A stretch of DNA of 64,000 nt, taken from Sphingomonadaceae bacterium (GTDB taxonomy: Bacteria; Pseudomonadota; Alphaproteobacteria; Sphingomonadales; Sphingomonadaceae). Shown here piece by piece: positions 49,573-59,213 of the stretch; the stretch's first letter is position 1; every line of letters starts with the position of its first letter. The notes under the pieces were generated by a model. That model did no database searches and was not told the origin of the DNA. It saw nothing but the letters and a program-made list of their open reading frames with translations. Position numbers and translations under genes: made by a program. The stretch is from NCBI GenBank assembly GCA_024236155.1, contig JACKLA010000002.1, positions 186,001 to 250,000 of the forward strand, in the 5' to 3' direction.

Positions 49573-52494
49573 TTGAAGCCGCTGCATGCAACTGCCTCTG
49601 TCATGGCGATCGCCATGATGCTCCACATTCCTGTCCTTGCGCAGGAAAGCGAACCAGCGCCCGATGAGAAGAGCGAAGATGATATCGTCGTCACTGCGGA
49701 GCGGATCCGTGGGCAGGTCGACACCGATCTGCCCCCGGTGCTCGAACTCGATGAGGCCGATATCAAGGCATTTGGCGCGGGATCGATCGCAGATCTCGTC
49801 GCCCAGCTTGCGCCGCAGGTATCCTCCGGCAGCGGTCGGGGTAGCGGACAGCCGATTTTCCTCGTCAACGGCAAGCGCGTGTCCGGATTTCGCGAATTTC
49901 GCCGCTATCCGCCTGAAGCCATTGTCAAGGTGGAAGTCCTGCCTGAAGAAGTGGCGCTGCAATATGGCTATCCGGCGACGCAGCGGGTTATCAACTTCAT
50001 TCTAAAGGATAATTTTGCCAGTCGCGAGGTAGAGGTCGAGTATGGTGGCCCGACCGCAGGTGGCCGGGCGAGTGGCGAAGCCGAGGCCTCGCTGCTGACG
50101 ATCAATCGCAGCAAGCGGTTCCAGGTCGGGGTGGAATTCAACACTTCCAGCATGCTGACCGAAGACGAGCGCGGGATTATCCAGACACCCGGCAGCGTGC
50201 CGGACCTGGCGACCGATCCCGACCCGGCCCGCTTCCGCAGCCTTGCCGCCGATAGCGAGAGTATCCAGCTCGAGACGACCTATAACACTGTGCTCGGCTC
50301 CAGCCCGGATGCCGGAACCATCTCGCTCAACGCCAATCTCCAGCGCCAGCACAGCCTTTCGCTGTCTGGCCTCGATACGGTTTTGTTGACAGGGCCGGGC
50401 GGGGATACTGCCTTGCGCACGCTCGATGCCAACCCGCTGGAGAGACGGTCGACGACGACAACGGCGGCATTCGGGAGTTCGATCAACAAGCCGGCTGGCG
50501 ATTGGGAACTGGCGCTCACGCTCGATGCCACGCGCACCTGGAGCGACAGCGAGATCGACAAGCGGCGCGATACCACTGCGCTGGTCGATGCAGCAGCGGC
50601 GGGCACGCTTGCAATTGACGGCGCGTTACCATCGGTTGCCGATGCCGGTTTTGACGAGGCGAACAGCCGGACCTGGACGGTCGATTCGCTGATTACTGCG
50701 CGCGGCAATCCGTTTGTATTGCCGGCAGGCGAGGCATCGCTCACCCTCGATGCAGGCTACAAGTGGAATCGGATCGAAAGCGAGGATACCCGCAGCGCGC
50801 TGGGTGAAACGCAACTCACGCGCGGGCGGATCAACGGTGGGATCAACCTCGGCTTGCCGCTGACCAGCGAGAGGGAGGGTTTCCTTGGCGCCGTGGGCGA
50901 TTTCACGCTCAATGCCAGCGCGGGGGTCGACCATCTTTCGGATTTCGGGACCTTGACCGACTGGAGCACCGGGCTGACATGGCGGATAGGCGATCGGTTG
51001 AGCCTGACGGGCAGTTACTCGGCACGCGATGAGGCGCCATCGCTGACCGCGCTCGGTGCCCCCGAGGTCGTGACTTTCAATGTGCCGGTCTTTGACCTCG
51101 CCAACAGTGAAACCGTCCTCGCGACAGTGACAACCGGTGGCAACCCGTTGCTTTTGGCGGAAAAACAGCGCGATATCAAACTGGGTGCAAGCTACGATTT
51201 CGACCTGTTCGATCGGGCCAATTTCCTTGTCGAGTATTTCCGCACCAGATCGTCCGATGTCACCGTTGGCTTCCCGGTACTTACCCCGACCGTGGAAGCG
51301 GCATTCCCCGACCGGATCACGCGTGACAGTTCGGGCACATTGACCGCCATCGATCGTCGTTCGGTCTCGTTTGGCGAGCGCAACAGCTCGCGTATTCGAT
51401 ACGGTTTCAACCTGTTTGGCCGCGTCGGTAGCCCGCAACCGCAAGGAGGGGGGGCTGGTGCATCGGCCCCGGCAGCGGGCGGTCCGCCGTCCGCACCGTC
51501 CGGTGGCGGCCAGCCACCTTTCGATCCGGAACGCTTTGCAAAGATTCGCGAGCAATTCTGTGCGCTTGAAGATCCTATGCAGTTCGATTTCTCGACCCTG
51601 CCGGAACCGATGCAAGTACGGTTGCGCGGGCAAGACGGACAGATCGATCCCGCCAAGGTGCAGGAGATGAAGCAGCGGACATGTTCGGACGACGGAGCCG
51701 CACGGCAGGGCCCCAGTCCCGAACAGCGCGAAGCAATCCGCAAAGCTATCTGCACCGTCCCTGAGGGCGGCGGTTTGCCCGATCTTTCGGCTGTGCCCGA
51801 ACGCTTTCTGGCACGCCTGCGCGGCCCGGACGGTGAGATCGACCCGGCCAAGCTTGCCGAACTGCGTGAACGGATTTGCCAGGACTCAGGCCAGCAACAG
51901 GGCGAAGGCGCAAATGCGCGAGGCGGCGGCGGTGGTCCGCGTGGTGGTGGTTCCGGCGGTCGCACTTCGGGCGGTGGCCGGGGCGGTCCTTTCGGCGGCG
52001 GCAATGGGCAGGGGCGCTGGTTCCTCTCGCTCTATCATTCGATCGAGCTTGAAAGCGAAGCACTCGTCGCGCCGGGGCAACCGGTGTTCGACCTGCTTGA
52101 CGGGGATGCGCTGGGTGAAGGCGGCATTCCGCGCCACAAGGTCCAGCTGGAGGGCGGATTGTTCTATCGCGGGATAGGCCTGCGCCTGTCGGGCAACTAT
52201 GTTGGCAGTTCCCGTATCAACGGCACTGGCCTTCCGGGATCGAGCGATCTCTATTTCAACGATCTTGCGACCTTCGACCTGCGTTTGTTTGTCGATCTCG
52301 AGCAGCAGAAGTGGCTGACGGGAGAGAATCCGGGTTTCCTGAAAGGCGCGCGCTTCTCCGTCCGGGCGAATAACCTGCTCGATGCGCAGCAACGGGTGAC
52401 CGATTCCACCGGCACAGTCCCCCTGAGCTATCAGCCGGGCCTGATCGACCCGCTCGGCAGGCAGGTCACCGTGGAGTTTCGCAAGGTTTTCTAG
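49573..52494 (+). CDS. TonB-dependent outer-membrane receptor with modular Gly-rich insertion
   Basis: 973 residues. Signal peptide MKPLHATASVMAIAMMLHIPVLAQE from TTG 49573 (GGGAA upstream); GTG 49504 would add 23 residues in front and is less likely. The plug follows (DDIVVTAERIRG, LVAQLAPQVSSGSGRGSGQPIFLVNGKRV, in pieces), then a long beta-barrel ending in QVTVEFRKVF with a terminal F. Residues of about 621-815 (51435-52017) form an insertion: Gly/Pro/Ala-rich linkers around two related 58/59-residue modules, each with two cysteines. It lies where a long loop would be. The transported ligand is unknown. The stop overlaps the opposing hydrolase stop (CTAG). Confidence 0.9.
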   Translation: MKPLHATASVMAIAMMLHIPVLAQESEPAPDEKSEDDIVVTAERIRGQVDTDLPPVLELDEADIKAFGAGSIADLVAQLAPQVSSGSGRGSGQPIFLVNGKRVSGFREFRRYPPEAIVKVEVLPEEVALQYGYPATQRVINFILKDNFASREVEVEYGGPTAGGRASGEAEASLLTINRSKRFQVGVEFNTSSMLTEDERGIIQTPGSVPDLATDPDPARFRSLAADSESIQLETTYNTVLGSSPDAGTISLNANLQRQHSLSLSGLDTVLLTGPGGDTALRTLDANPLERRSTTTTAAFGSSINKPAGDWELALTLDATRTWSDSEIDKRRDTTALVDAAAAGTLAIDGALPSVADAGFDEANSRTWTVDSLITARGNPFVLPAGEASLTLDAGYKWNRIESEDTRSALGETQLTRGRINGGINLGLPLTSEREGFLGAVGDFTLNASAGVDHLSDFGTLTDWSTGLTWRIGDRLSLTGSYSARDEAPSLTALGAPEVVTFNVPVFDLANSETVLATVTTGGNPLLLAEKQRDIKLGASYDFDLFDRANFLVEYFRTRSSDVTVGFPVLTPTVEAAFPDRITRDSSGTLTAIDRRSVSFGERNSSRIRYGFNLFGRVGSPQPQGGGAGASAPAAGGPPSAPSGGGQPPFDPERFAKIREQFCALEDPMQFDFSTLPEPMQVRLRGQDGQIDPAKVQEMKQRTCSDDGAARQGPSPEQREAIRKAICTVPEGGGLPDLSAVPERFLARLRGPDGEIDPAKLAELRERICQDSGQQQGEGANARGGGGGPRGGGSGGRTSGGGRGGPFGGGNGQGRWFLSLYHSIELESEALVAPGQPVFDLLDGDALGEGGIPRHKVQLEGGLFYRGIGLRLSGNYVGSSRINGTGLPGSSDLYFNDLATFDLRLFVDLEQQKWLTGENPGFLKGARFSVRANNLLDAQQRVTDSTGTVPLSYQPGLIDPLGRQVTVEFRKVF
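51523..51696 (+). repeat. In-frame module A of the TonB receptor (58 codons)
   Basis: Begins DPERFAKIREQFC and ends RLRGQDGQIDPAKVQEMKQ then RTCSDDG. Cysteines sit near both ends. It shares the pattern RLRG-x-DG-x-IDPAK-x2-x-E-x3-R-x-C-x-D with module B. Likely a helical hairpin. Confidence 0.75.
51715..51891 (+). repeat. In-frame module B of the TonB receptor (59 codons)
   Basis: Begins SPEQREAIRKAIC and ends RLRGPDGEIDPAKLAELRE then RICQDSG. It is a diverged copy of module A, 18 bases behind it, and is followed by a strongly Gly-rich linker (GGGGGPRGGGSGGRTSGGG). Confidence 0.75.
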
Positions 52495-53255
52495 TCCAGC
52501 GCACAACCCAGGTCGCCCACGCCGACGATCGTTTCCAGCATGGCCTTGCTTGCTGTGTCAGCGGCAGGATTGTGGAGCAGCTTGCCGCCCATGGCCGGCT
52601 GGGTAATCGACGCCACGTCGAAGCCGTGGCGCGCGCCCTCGAATGTGGTCACGCCGATCATTTCCGGTTTGGCTGACCGGCTGACAAAGCGTTCGAGCTT
52701 CCCGGGCTGGGTGATCCGGTCCTCGTCGCCCTGGAGTACGGTAACGGGCACTTGCGGATCGTAACCTTTCGCCTGACCGCGCACCGACGGGTAAAATCCC
52801 ACGGCGCGGATCAGGCCGGGCAGTGCCGAGCGGCCGCCTGCCGCCAATTCCCACATTCCTTCTCCGCCAAGCGACCAGCCGACTACGATTCCATCGCAGC
52901 GTGCATCCAGATGGCCTTCCGTGCGCTCTGCCCCGACGGCGTGGCCGACTATTCGTGCGATCCTCGGGCCGGGTTTTCCCTTGCTGGTATCGGGCAGGAA
53001 GCGTGTCGCGTTGCGATAGTCGACAACCAGCACATCCATCCCGTGCTGGTTGAGCCAATTCGCCACGGTGAAATAGTGCTGATCATCGCCCAGGATGTCG
53101 AGGCCACTCGCCCCCGGCAGCAAGATAGCCCATGGGCGCGGCTTGTCGTCAGGTGCGGCCGGTCGCCAGTGGAAATGGTCGGAGGCATCCTCGGCAGCGA
53201 TGGGTGCTGCCGCCAGTATGGCAAGCGCAAGCGATGCGAAAATCCGTGAAAACAT
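52491..53255 (-). CDS. Secreted alpha/beta hydrolase (dienelactone hydrolase/AcvB-like)
   Basis: 254 residues. Signal peptide MFSRIFASLALAILAAAPIAAE. Catalytic serine S128 in GIVVGWSLGGEG, acid in LQGDEDRITQ and histidine in EGARHGFD; an early oxyanion strand is WAILLPGASGLD. Periplasmic esterase-type hydrolase; substrate unknown. It converges with the TonB receptor gene and shares four bases at the stops. A functional link, such as releasing the receptor's ligand, is only a suggestion from position. Confidence 0.87.
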   Translation of the reverse strand: MFSRIFASLALAILAAAPIAAEDASDHFHWRPAAPDDKPRPWAILLPGASGLDILGDDQHYFTVANWLNQHGMDVLVVDYRNATRFLPDTSKGKPGPRIARIVGHAVGAERTEGHLDARCDGIVVGWSLGGEGMWELAAGGRSALPGLIRAVGFYPSVRGQAKGYDPQVPVTVLQGDEDRITQPGKLERFVSRSAKPEMIGVTTFEGARHGFDVASITQPAMGGKLLHNPAADTASKAMLETIVGVGDLGCALD

Positions 53256-53322
53256 GCAGGCTCCCTGGCTGGCGTGCCAGGGTGCCTTGCCGCTTGCGCA
53301 TGAACACGTCTTGAAGCCGGGC

Positions 53323-54126
53323 CTAGTTCAGCAGCCGGGTACGCGGGAAAAACAGGCTTGCCAGCCCGCGGGCATGGAAAGGCTTCCAGTTCCCCTCCTT
53401 CTGCGCAAGGCGATCCGCGATGGCGAACATGACCGCCGGGTTCACCCCCATGCCGCAATGGCTGGCAAGAACCTCTATATTCTCGGTCTGGCCGTGGTTT
53501 GCATCATCGGGGAACTGCACCGATCCACGCCAATGGACGACCCCGTCGGTCTTGGTCAGGATGGAGGTGGTCGGCACCGGCGGCGCTTCGCCGAGTTTGG
53601 CGAAATTGCCTTCCTTCATCGGCTCGGGTTCTTCGCCATTGAGATATTCGAACAGGCGCCGGGCATTGGTGTGGTTGCGGTCATCGCTGATCGGGCTGCC
53701 GAGCGAGATGACGAGGCGCACTTTCTCCGGCGCGAGCTTAGCCAGTTCACGCGCAAACACCCCGCCAAGGCTCCAGCCGATGATCGAGACCTTGCGTCCC
53801 GTCTGCTCGAACAGGTCGTCGACCAGCGAAACCATGGCCTCGACCCGCGCATTGTCGACACGGACATTGCGGCCGAGACCCCAGCCCGCCGTTACATAGC
53901 CAAGGCTGTCGAGCAGGCGGCGCATTGGTTTGGTCGACGTGTCGGTGGCCATGAAGCCGGGTAACACGAGGACGCCATGGCCATCGCCGCGTGGGAGTGC
54001 CCCCATGATCGGGCGCAAGGCATAGAACGATGCCAGTTCGGCCATCGCGCGGCTCGGTTCCGCCAGCGTGAGCAAGCGGCTGGGCGGACGTGCGGTGGTT
54101 TCGGCAAAGGCCGTGGCGGTGGTCAT
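53323..54126 (-). CDS. Alpha/beta hydrolase coupled to a wax ester synthase
   Basis: 267 residues, cytoplasmic. Oxyanion strand VLVLPGFMATDTST, nucleophile S119 in IIGWSLGGVFAREL, then LGSPISDDRNHTN and a histidine in VLASHCGMGVNP. The pattern recalls triacylglycerol-lipase/PHB-depolymerase-like hydrolases. ATG 54126 overlaps the stop of the upstream wax ester synthase gene by four bases (ATGA), so both are made together, which suggests a storage-lipid or acyl-ester substrate (inference). Confidence 0.85.
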   Translation of the reverse strand: MTTATAFAETTARPPSRLLTLAEPSRAMAELASFYALRPIMGALPRGDGHGVLVLPGFMATDTSTKPMRRLLDSLGYVTAGWGLGRNVRVDNARVEAMVSLVDDLFEQTGRKVSIIGWSLGGVFARELAKLAPEKVRLVISLGSPISDDRNHTNARRLFEYLNGEEPEPMKEGNFAKLGEAPPVPTTSILTKTDGVVHWRGSVQFPDDANHGQTENIEVLASHCGMGVNPAVMFAIADRLAQKEGNWKPFHARGLASLFFPRTRLLN

Positions 54127-55808
54127 TTGCTGGTCGTTCCTTTCCTGCTCTTGGCAGTCTTGCGTGGCGCTGCCTTGCCTGTGCTGCCCGTCTTGCTTGC
54201 GGGCTTCTTTGCGACCCGCTTTTTCGGAGCGGGTTTGGTGGTTTTGGTCGATTTGTCGGCTGGCGGTTTGCCGGTTGCCCCGGTCTTTGCCGGCGCAGCC
54301 TTCTTTGCCCGGGTTGCTGGCGCAGCAGGCCTCCCTTTGACGGGTGCGGCCGGTTTCCGCTTCTGCGCCTTTGCTTCGGGTTGCCCGGATGCCGCTTTTG
54401 CCGCGTCCCGCAGTTCTGCGAAACTGTCCTCGATACATTGGGCGTAGAATTCCGGATCGGGCAGCAATTCGCGGCAGGCGGTGAAGGAGATCGACGCCTC
54501 GTCGCAATAGCTTTGCACGACATGCGCCAGACCCATGCCGTCGGTCAGGCAGACAAGGCCGATCATGCTCTGCAACCGCGCGCCGCTGGAATAGATGGGA
54601 ACGGGTGGCCCGGGAACATTGGTGACGACGGTCGAGAAGGGCGGACCCACACGATTGGCCAGGCCCAGCCTTGTGTAGAGCCGCGCGCCGAGCGACATAT
54701 AGAGCGCCGGGCTGACCTTGCTCACTTCGGTCATGTTGCGCGCACCGATGGCGTCGGTCATTGCCTTGGAGTTGGTCGTCTTGGAATGGACGAAAGCGAG
54801 CCGCTCGGCGGGGTCTTCGATATGCGTGCCGATTTGTGCGATCATCGCTGCGACCTGGTTGCCCATATCGCCTTTTTCGTTGTTCGAACGAACCGAGATC
54901 GGCGCCATTGCCGTCAGCGATTTGGCCGGAAGCTCCTCCTTGGCGAGCAGGTATTTGCGCATTGCCCCGCCGACGATGGCGAGGAACACGTCGTTTACCT
55001 TGGAACCGGGCGCGAGTGCGCGGATGGCCTTGATATCGGCCAGCGGCAGGCTGCGCCCCTCAACCACGCGTGCAGTCGAGATAACCCGGTTGAAGCGCGT
55101 GCGCGGGGCGAGCATCTCGGGTCCGACCTTGAAGTCCTTGACCGCAATGCCCTTGATTGCCTTCGCCAGTCCGGGTGCGGCGCGCGCGGCCACTTCGAGC
55201 TGTTTCAGCGGATTGGTGATTGCATTGAAGTAGCTCTTGCCCAGCAGTTCGACCGGGTTTGGCACCTTTTCGGGTTTCCACTCGTCAGGTGCATCGGGCG
55301 CCGGGGCGTCGGGCGAAAGCGTGTGCATCACTTCCATCAGGTCGATGCCGCTCATCCCGTCGACCGCCGCGTGGTGAACCTTGGTCACCATTGCATAAGA
55401 TCCCTTGGCGATGCCCGGAATATTGTCGAGCCCTTCGACGACGGTGAATTCCCACGGCGGTCGCGTCAGGTCGAGCGGGCGGGAGAATATCCGTGCTGCC
55501 TGGATGCAAAGCTGGCGCCAGTCACCGGGTTTGGGCAGGGCAACGTGGCGGACATGATATTCAAGATCGAAATTCGGGTCTTCGATCCAATAGGGATAGT
55601 CGAGGTCGAACGGCACGCGAACAAGCCGCTGGCGGATTGTGCGGCTCAGCTGTTTGCGACTGTCAAAGAAGTTCAGGATATCCTTGAAGCGGACGAAGCC
55701 ACCTGGCGCTGTGGCCGGGTCGTAAATCAGGATCGAGCCGATATGCATCGGCGAATTCGGCGTTTCGAGCGCGACGAAGCTCGCATCCATGCCCTGCAAT
55801 TGTCGCAA
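54123..55808 (-). CDS. Wax ester synthase/diacylglycerol acyltransferase (WS/DGAT) with Lys/Ala/Pro tail
   Basis: 561 residues; acyl-CoA:alcohol/diacylglycerol acyltransferase for wax ester or triacylglycerol storage. The start MRQLQGMDASFVALE (TTG 55808, GGGAGA upstream) is the family N-terminus, and HHAAVDG at 145-151 is the catalytic HHxxxDG. The C-terminal domain has PGSKVNDVFLAIVGGAMR and NVPGPPVPIY. The last 95 or so residues form a basic tail of K, A, P, T and G (KKAAPAKTGATGKPPAD, KKRVAKKPASKTG) resembling histone H1 tails. The tail may bind DNA, polyphosphate or the lipid-droplet surface; that is inference. Confidence 0.93.
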   Translation of the reverse strand: MRQLQGMDASFVALETPNSPMHIGSILIYDPATAPGGFVRFKDILNFFDSRKQLSRTIRQRLVRVPFDLDYPYWIEDPNFDLEYHVRHVALPKPGDWRQLCIQAARIFSRPLDLTRPPWEFTVVEGLDNIPGIAKGSYAMVTKVHHAAVDGMSGIDLMEVMHTLSPDAPAPDAPDEWKPEKVPNPVELLGKSYFNAITNPLKQLEVAARAAPGLAKAIKGIAVKDFKVGPEMLAPRTRFNRVISTARVVEGRSLPLADIKAIRALAPGSKVNDVFLAIVGGAMRKYLLAKEELPAKSLTAMAPISVRSNNEKGDMGNQVAAMIAQIGTHIEDPAERLAFVHSKTTNSKAMTDAIGARNMTEVSKVSPALYMSLGARLYTRLGLANRVGPPFSTVVTNVPGPPVPIYSSGARLQSMIGLVCLTDGMGLAHVVQSYCDEASISFTACRELLPDPEFYAQCIEDSFAELRDAAKAASGQPEAKAQKRKPAAPVKGRPAAPATRAKKAAPAKTGATGKPPADKSTKTTKPAPKKRVAKKPASKTGSTGKAAPRKTAKSRKGTTSK

Positions 55809-55909
55809 GGGCGATCTCCCGTAACGGCCCGCTCTGCGCGGGTCTCAATCAGGTGAGAGTTACCAACTTGCTGCGCTGCGTCAATGGCGGCGCGTTGGAC
55901 GGGGAAGGG

Positions 55910-56860
55910 TCAAAGGGGCGCTGAAACCGGTTCCTCGATTCCGACATGCCGCTGCAGCGACTGACGATAGCGCTGGAGGGATCTCGCTGGAGGACGGGAC
56001 CGTCGAACCGGTTGTACATGCTTGTGCAACGGATCGGGTATGAGACCTACCTCCTGCAACATCGCAGCGAGTTCGGGTGTCGCTCCGATCCTGGCGCCAT
56101 TCAGGCCGGGCAGCATACGACAATCGTCATGGATGAGGCCGAACATGAAAAGATCGCGAAAGGCGACTCGCTCAGGCAGGCCTTCCACCAGGCTCAGGTC
56201 GAGCTGTGCGGGAAGTTGCCTTGCCGCTGCGTCGAACCGGTCGAGTTGCAATCGCTCGCTATGGCGAACCCTGTTTTTGACCAGGAGCCATTCGATATCG
56301 CTGAAACCCGCTGCAATGCGCGCTTCGCGTAGTTCTGCCACAAGTTTGGCGAAACTGCCGATAGCGGTCAGTCGTCCGGTTGCCGGGCTGAAGCGGGCGA
56401 TGGAGTCGAGGTCGACGAAATTCGCGTTGACGGGGGTTATCAGCTTGTCCGCAAGCGCGATGGCGCGGCGGGCGATGGGGGAATCGTTGCCGGGCACGTC
56501 GACGATGATGGTCGAACAATCCGCTCCGACGCGGGCAATCTCCTGTGCCAGCATCGCGCCGCTGTGATGTTCGAGCAGGAGTGATCGCGGGCCCGGCAAT
56601 TCGACGCCAAGGCTGCGACACGTTGCCGCCCGGTTTTCAAGCGCATGTGCGAGTGATTGCTGGCGCCGGTCGAGATCGATCGCGAGCACCTTCTCGCCTG
56701 ACTTGGCGAGCGAAACTGCAGTGTGGAAAGCAAGCGTCGACTTTCCGACGCCACCCTTCTCGTTCGCGAAGACGATAACGCGTGACCCGATCTTTGGCCG
56801 ACGCGAAATATCAGCCAGAACTACGGTCGCGTGTTCGCCTTCCGTTGAAGGATTCGCCAT
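55910..56860 (-). CDS. mipZ: MipZ-type division-plane positioning ATPase
   Basis: 316 residues, ParA/MinD superfamily. Deviant Walker A NEKGGVGKST at 33-42, followed by AIDLDRRQQSLAHALENR, the MipZ version of Walker A', and TIIVDVPGNDSPIARRAIALAD. In Caulobacter MipZ forms gradients from ParB at the poles and blocks FtsZ there. ATG 56860 has GGGGGCGA upstream and is preferred; ATG 56986 in the same frame would add 42 residues. The C-terminal 30 residues are Arg/Gln-rich. It is divergent from uvrC. Confidence 0.9.
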   Translation of the reverse strand: MANPSTEGEHATVVLADISRRPKIGSRVIVFANEKGGVGKSTLAFHTAVSLAKSGEKVLAIDLDRRQQSLAHALENRAATCRSLGVELPGPRSLLLEHHSGAMLAQEIARVGADCSTIIVDVPGNDSPIARRAIALADKLITPVNANFVDLDSIARFSPATGRLTAIGSFAKLVAELREARIAAGFSDIEWLLVKNRVRHSERLQLDRFDAAARQLPAQLDLSLVEGLPERVAFRDLFMFGLIHDDCRMLPGLNGARIGATPELAAMLQEVGLIPDPLHKHVQPVRRSRPPARSLQRYRQSLQRHVGIEEPVSAPL

Positions 56861-57041
56861 CCAAATCGCCCCCAGAGCTTGCCTCGCCTGTCCGCCTGCG
56901 ACTCGGACAGGGGGCACATCTTCACCTATCTCCAGTTTATCCACAAGTTTTTCAGACTCCTGTTTTGAGGTGGTCACAAGCGACATGCCGCGAACTGTGC
57001 GGTTGGTGAATGGAGTGCTTTCAATCGCCTAAGGCTCGCCT

Positions 57042-59009
57042 ATGTTGCGCCTCACGATGGCTCGAACACCAGCTGGATCCCCCAATGACCCGAGAGGGGC
57101 TGCGCGCTTCAATGAGGAACGCGCGACCTATACGGTTGCCAGTGCGCAGCCCGATCTCGAAGCGGGCGTCAAGGCGATCCGCGCGACGGTGAGGACGCTG
57201 AAACCCGTCCCCGGCGTATACCGCATGCTCGATGCGCGCGGTGACGTGCTTTATGTCGGCAAGGCGCGGGCGCTGAAGAACCGGGTGGCTAATTACACGC
57301 AAGTGCAGGGGCTGACAGGCCGGCTCCAGCGCATGGTCAGCCAGTGCCGCAGTATGGAGATCGTCACCACCAACAGCGAGGCCGAAGCGCTGTTGCTCGA
57401 GGCGCAGCTGGTCAAGCGCTTCAGGCCGCCGTTCAATGTGCACTTGCGCGACGACAAGAGTTTTCCCTTCATCCTGCTGCGTGCAGGGCACGACTTCCCG
57501 CGGATCATGAAACATCGCGGTGCACGCAAGGCGAATGGGAACTATTACGGCCCCTTTGCCAGTGCGGGCAGCGTCAACACCACGATCAACGCACTGCAAA
57601 AACTGTTCCTGCTGAGGAGCTGCACCGACAGCTTCTTCAGCCGCCGTGATCGGCCCTGCCTGCTTTACCAGATAAAACGCTGCAGTGCGCCGTGCGTTGG
57701 GCGGATTGACGAGCGGGATTATGCGGCGCTGGTCGAGCAGGCGATGGATTTTCTCGCTGGCAAATCGGGGAAGGTGCAGCAGGATCTCGAAATGCAGATG
57801 GCAAAAGCGGCGGAGAGTCTCGACTTCGAAACCGCCGCGATCCTGCGCGATCGGCTGCGCGCCGCGACCTTCATCCAGGGCAGTCAGGCGATCAACGCGC
57901 AGGGCGTGGGCGATGCCGATGTTTTCGCCCTGGCCGCCAAGGGGGGGCAGGTCGGTGTCCAGGCCTTCTTCATCTGGGGCGGGCAGAATTGGGGTCACCG
58001 GGCATTTTTCCCGACCCACACGAAAGATGTGGAAGAGGCACGAGTCCTGTCCGACGTCATCCTGCAATTCTATGAAGAAGTACCGCCGCCGCCGATCGTG
58101 CTGGTCGATCGCGAGCTGCCCGAGGCGGAACTGATGGCGCTTGCGCTGGGCGAACTTGCCGGTCGAAAGGTCGCCATTTCGGTCCCCCAGCGCGGGGACC
58201 GGCGCAAGCTGATGGAACAGGCGCAACGCAATGCGGTGGAAGCACTCGAGCGGCGGCTGGCCGAGAGCGGGACCAAGGCCAGGGTCCTGCGCGATCTTGC
58301 CGAGTTTCTTGAGCTGGAGGGCGTACCACAGCGCATCGAGGTCTACGACAACAGCCATATCCAGGGCGCGAAGGCGGTTGGGGCGATGATCGTCGCGGGG
58401 CCGGAGGGCTTGCTCAAGAACCAGTACCGCAAGTTCAACATCCGCGAAGCGCAGACCAACGACGATTTCGGCATGATGCGCGAAGTGATGCGGCGGCGCT
58501 TCGAACGCGCATTGAAGGACGATCCCGATCGGGAGACGAGTGGGGACAGGGCGGTCTGGCCCGACCTGGTATTGATCGATGGCGGCAAGGGACAGATGTC
58601 ATCGGTGCGCGATACGCTGGAGGAACTCGGGATCGAGGATGTGCCGCTGATCGCCATCGCCAAGGGACCGCACCATGGCCGCGAGGGGAGGGAGGTATTC
58701 CATTTCCCTGACGGGCGCGAGAAGACATTGCCGACCAATTCGCCACTGCTGTTCTACCTCCAGAACCTGCGCGACGAGGTACATCGTTATGCGATTGGCG
58801 CGCACCGGGCGAAGCGTAGCCGGGCGATCAGTGCCTCGCCGCTGGATGAGATTCCCGGTGTTGGCCCGGCGCGCAAGCGCGCGTTGCTGCTCCATTTCGG
58901 CACCGCGAGCAAAGTGCGCGCGGCGGCGCTGGAGGACCTCCAGCGTGCACCCGGGGTGAGTGACGCTGTGGCGCGGAAAATCTACGACTTCTATCACGCA
59001 GGCGGCTAA
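57042..59009 (+). CDS. uvrC: Excinuclease ABC subunit C
   Basis: 655 residues. N-terminal GIY-YIG nuclease (GVYRMLDARGDVLYVGKAR), Cys-rich CLLYQIKRCSAPCVG, UVR motif around QQDLEMQMAKAAESLDFETAA, the RNase-H-like second nuclease with VYDNSHIQG and LVLIDGGKGQMSS, and C-terminal helix-hairpin-helix repeats (DEIPGVGPARKRALLLHFG). It cuts both sides of bulky lesions in nucleotide-excision repair. ATG 57042 is used; ATG 57057 is an alternative five codons in. Confidence 0.97.
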   Translation: MLRLTMARTPAGSPNDPRGAARFNEERATYTVASAQPDLEAGVKAIRATVRTLKPVPGVYRMLDARGDVLYVGKARALKNRVANYTQVQGLTGRLQRMVSQCRSMEIVTTNSEAEALLLEAQLVKRFRPPFNVHLRDDKSFPFILLRAGHDFPRIMKHRGARKANGNYYGPFASAGSVNTTINALQKLFLLRSCTDSFFSRRDRPCLLYQIKRCSAPCVGRIDERDYAALVEQAMDFLAGKSGKVQQDLEMQMAKAAESLDFETAAILRDRLRAATFIQGSQAINAQGVGDADVFALAAKGGQVGVQAFFIWGGQNWGHRAFFPTHTKDVEEARVLSDVILQFYEEVPPPPIVLVDRELPEAELMALALGELAGRKVAISVPQRGDRRKLMEQAQRNAVEALERRLAESGTKARVLRDLAEFLELEGVPQRIEVYDNSHIQGAKAVGAMIVAGPEGLLKNQYRKFNIREAQTNDDFGMMREVMRRRFERALKDDPDRETSGDRAVWPDLVLIDGGKGQMSSVRDTLEELGIEDVPLIAIAKGPHHGREGREVFHFPDGREKTLPTNSPLLFYLQNLRDEVHRYAIGAHRAKRSRAISASPLDEIPGVGPARKRALLLHFGTASKVRAAALEDLQRAPGVSDAVARKIYDFYHAGG

Positions 59010-59081
59010 TGGGTCCTGATCCTAGCTATCTGTGCAATCCGGCCAGGCTGTCCGATTTTGGTCCCCCGCAACAAGTCGAAA

Positions 59082-59089
59082 TTAACCAT
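59082..59089 (+). promoter_or_regulatory. TTAACCAT, CtrA-like box before the CHASE2-EAL gene
   Basis: Exact match to the CtrA octamer form, 132 bases before the start at 59214, in the 204-base gap after uvrC. Cyclic-di-GMP genes are often in the CtrA regulon. The call rests on the octamer alone. Confidence 0.35.
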
Positions 59090-59213
59090 GTTTGACCACA
59101 CTTTGAGCTAAGTTCCTGATATAGCGCAATTCGCAGTTGTAAAATCCAGAGGGGTTCTGGAAACGCGATATTTACGATGTTTCCCTATCGCGAAGGCTTG
59201 TGGGGAACAGGAT

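Noticed and set aside
54090..55856. 588-codon plus-strand frame opposite the wax ester synthase
   Set aside because: Antisense shadow. The opposite strand has the HHxxxDG motif and the family N-terminus.
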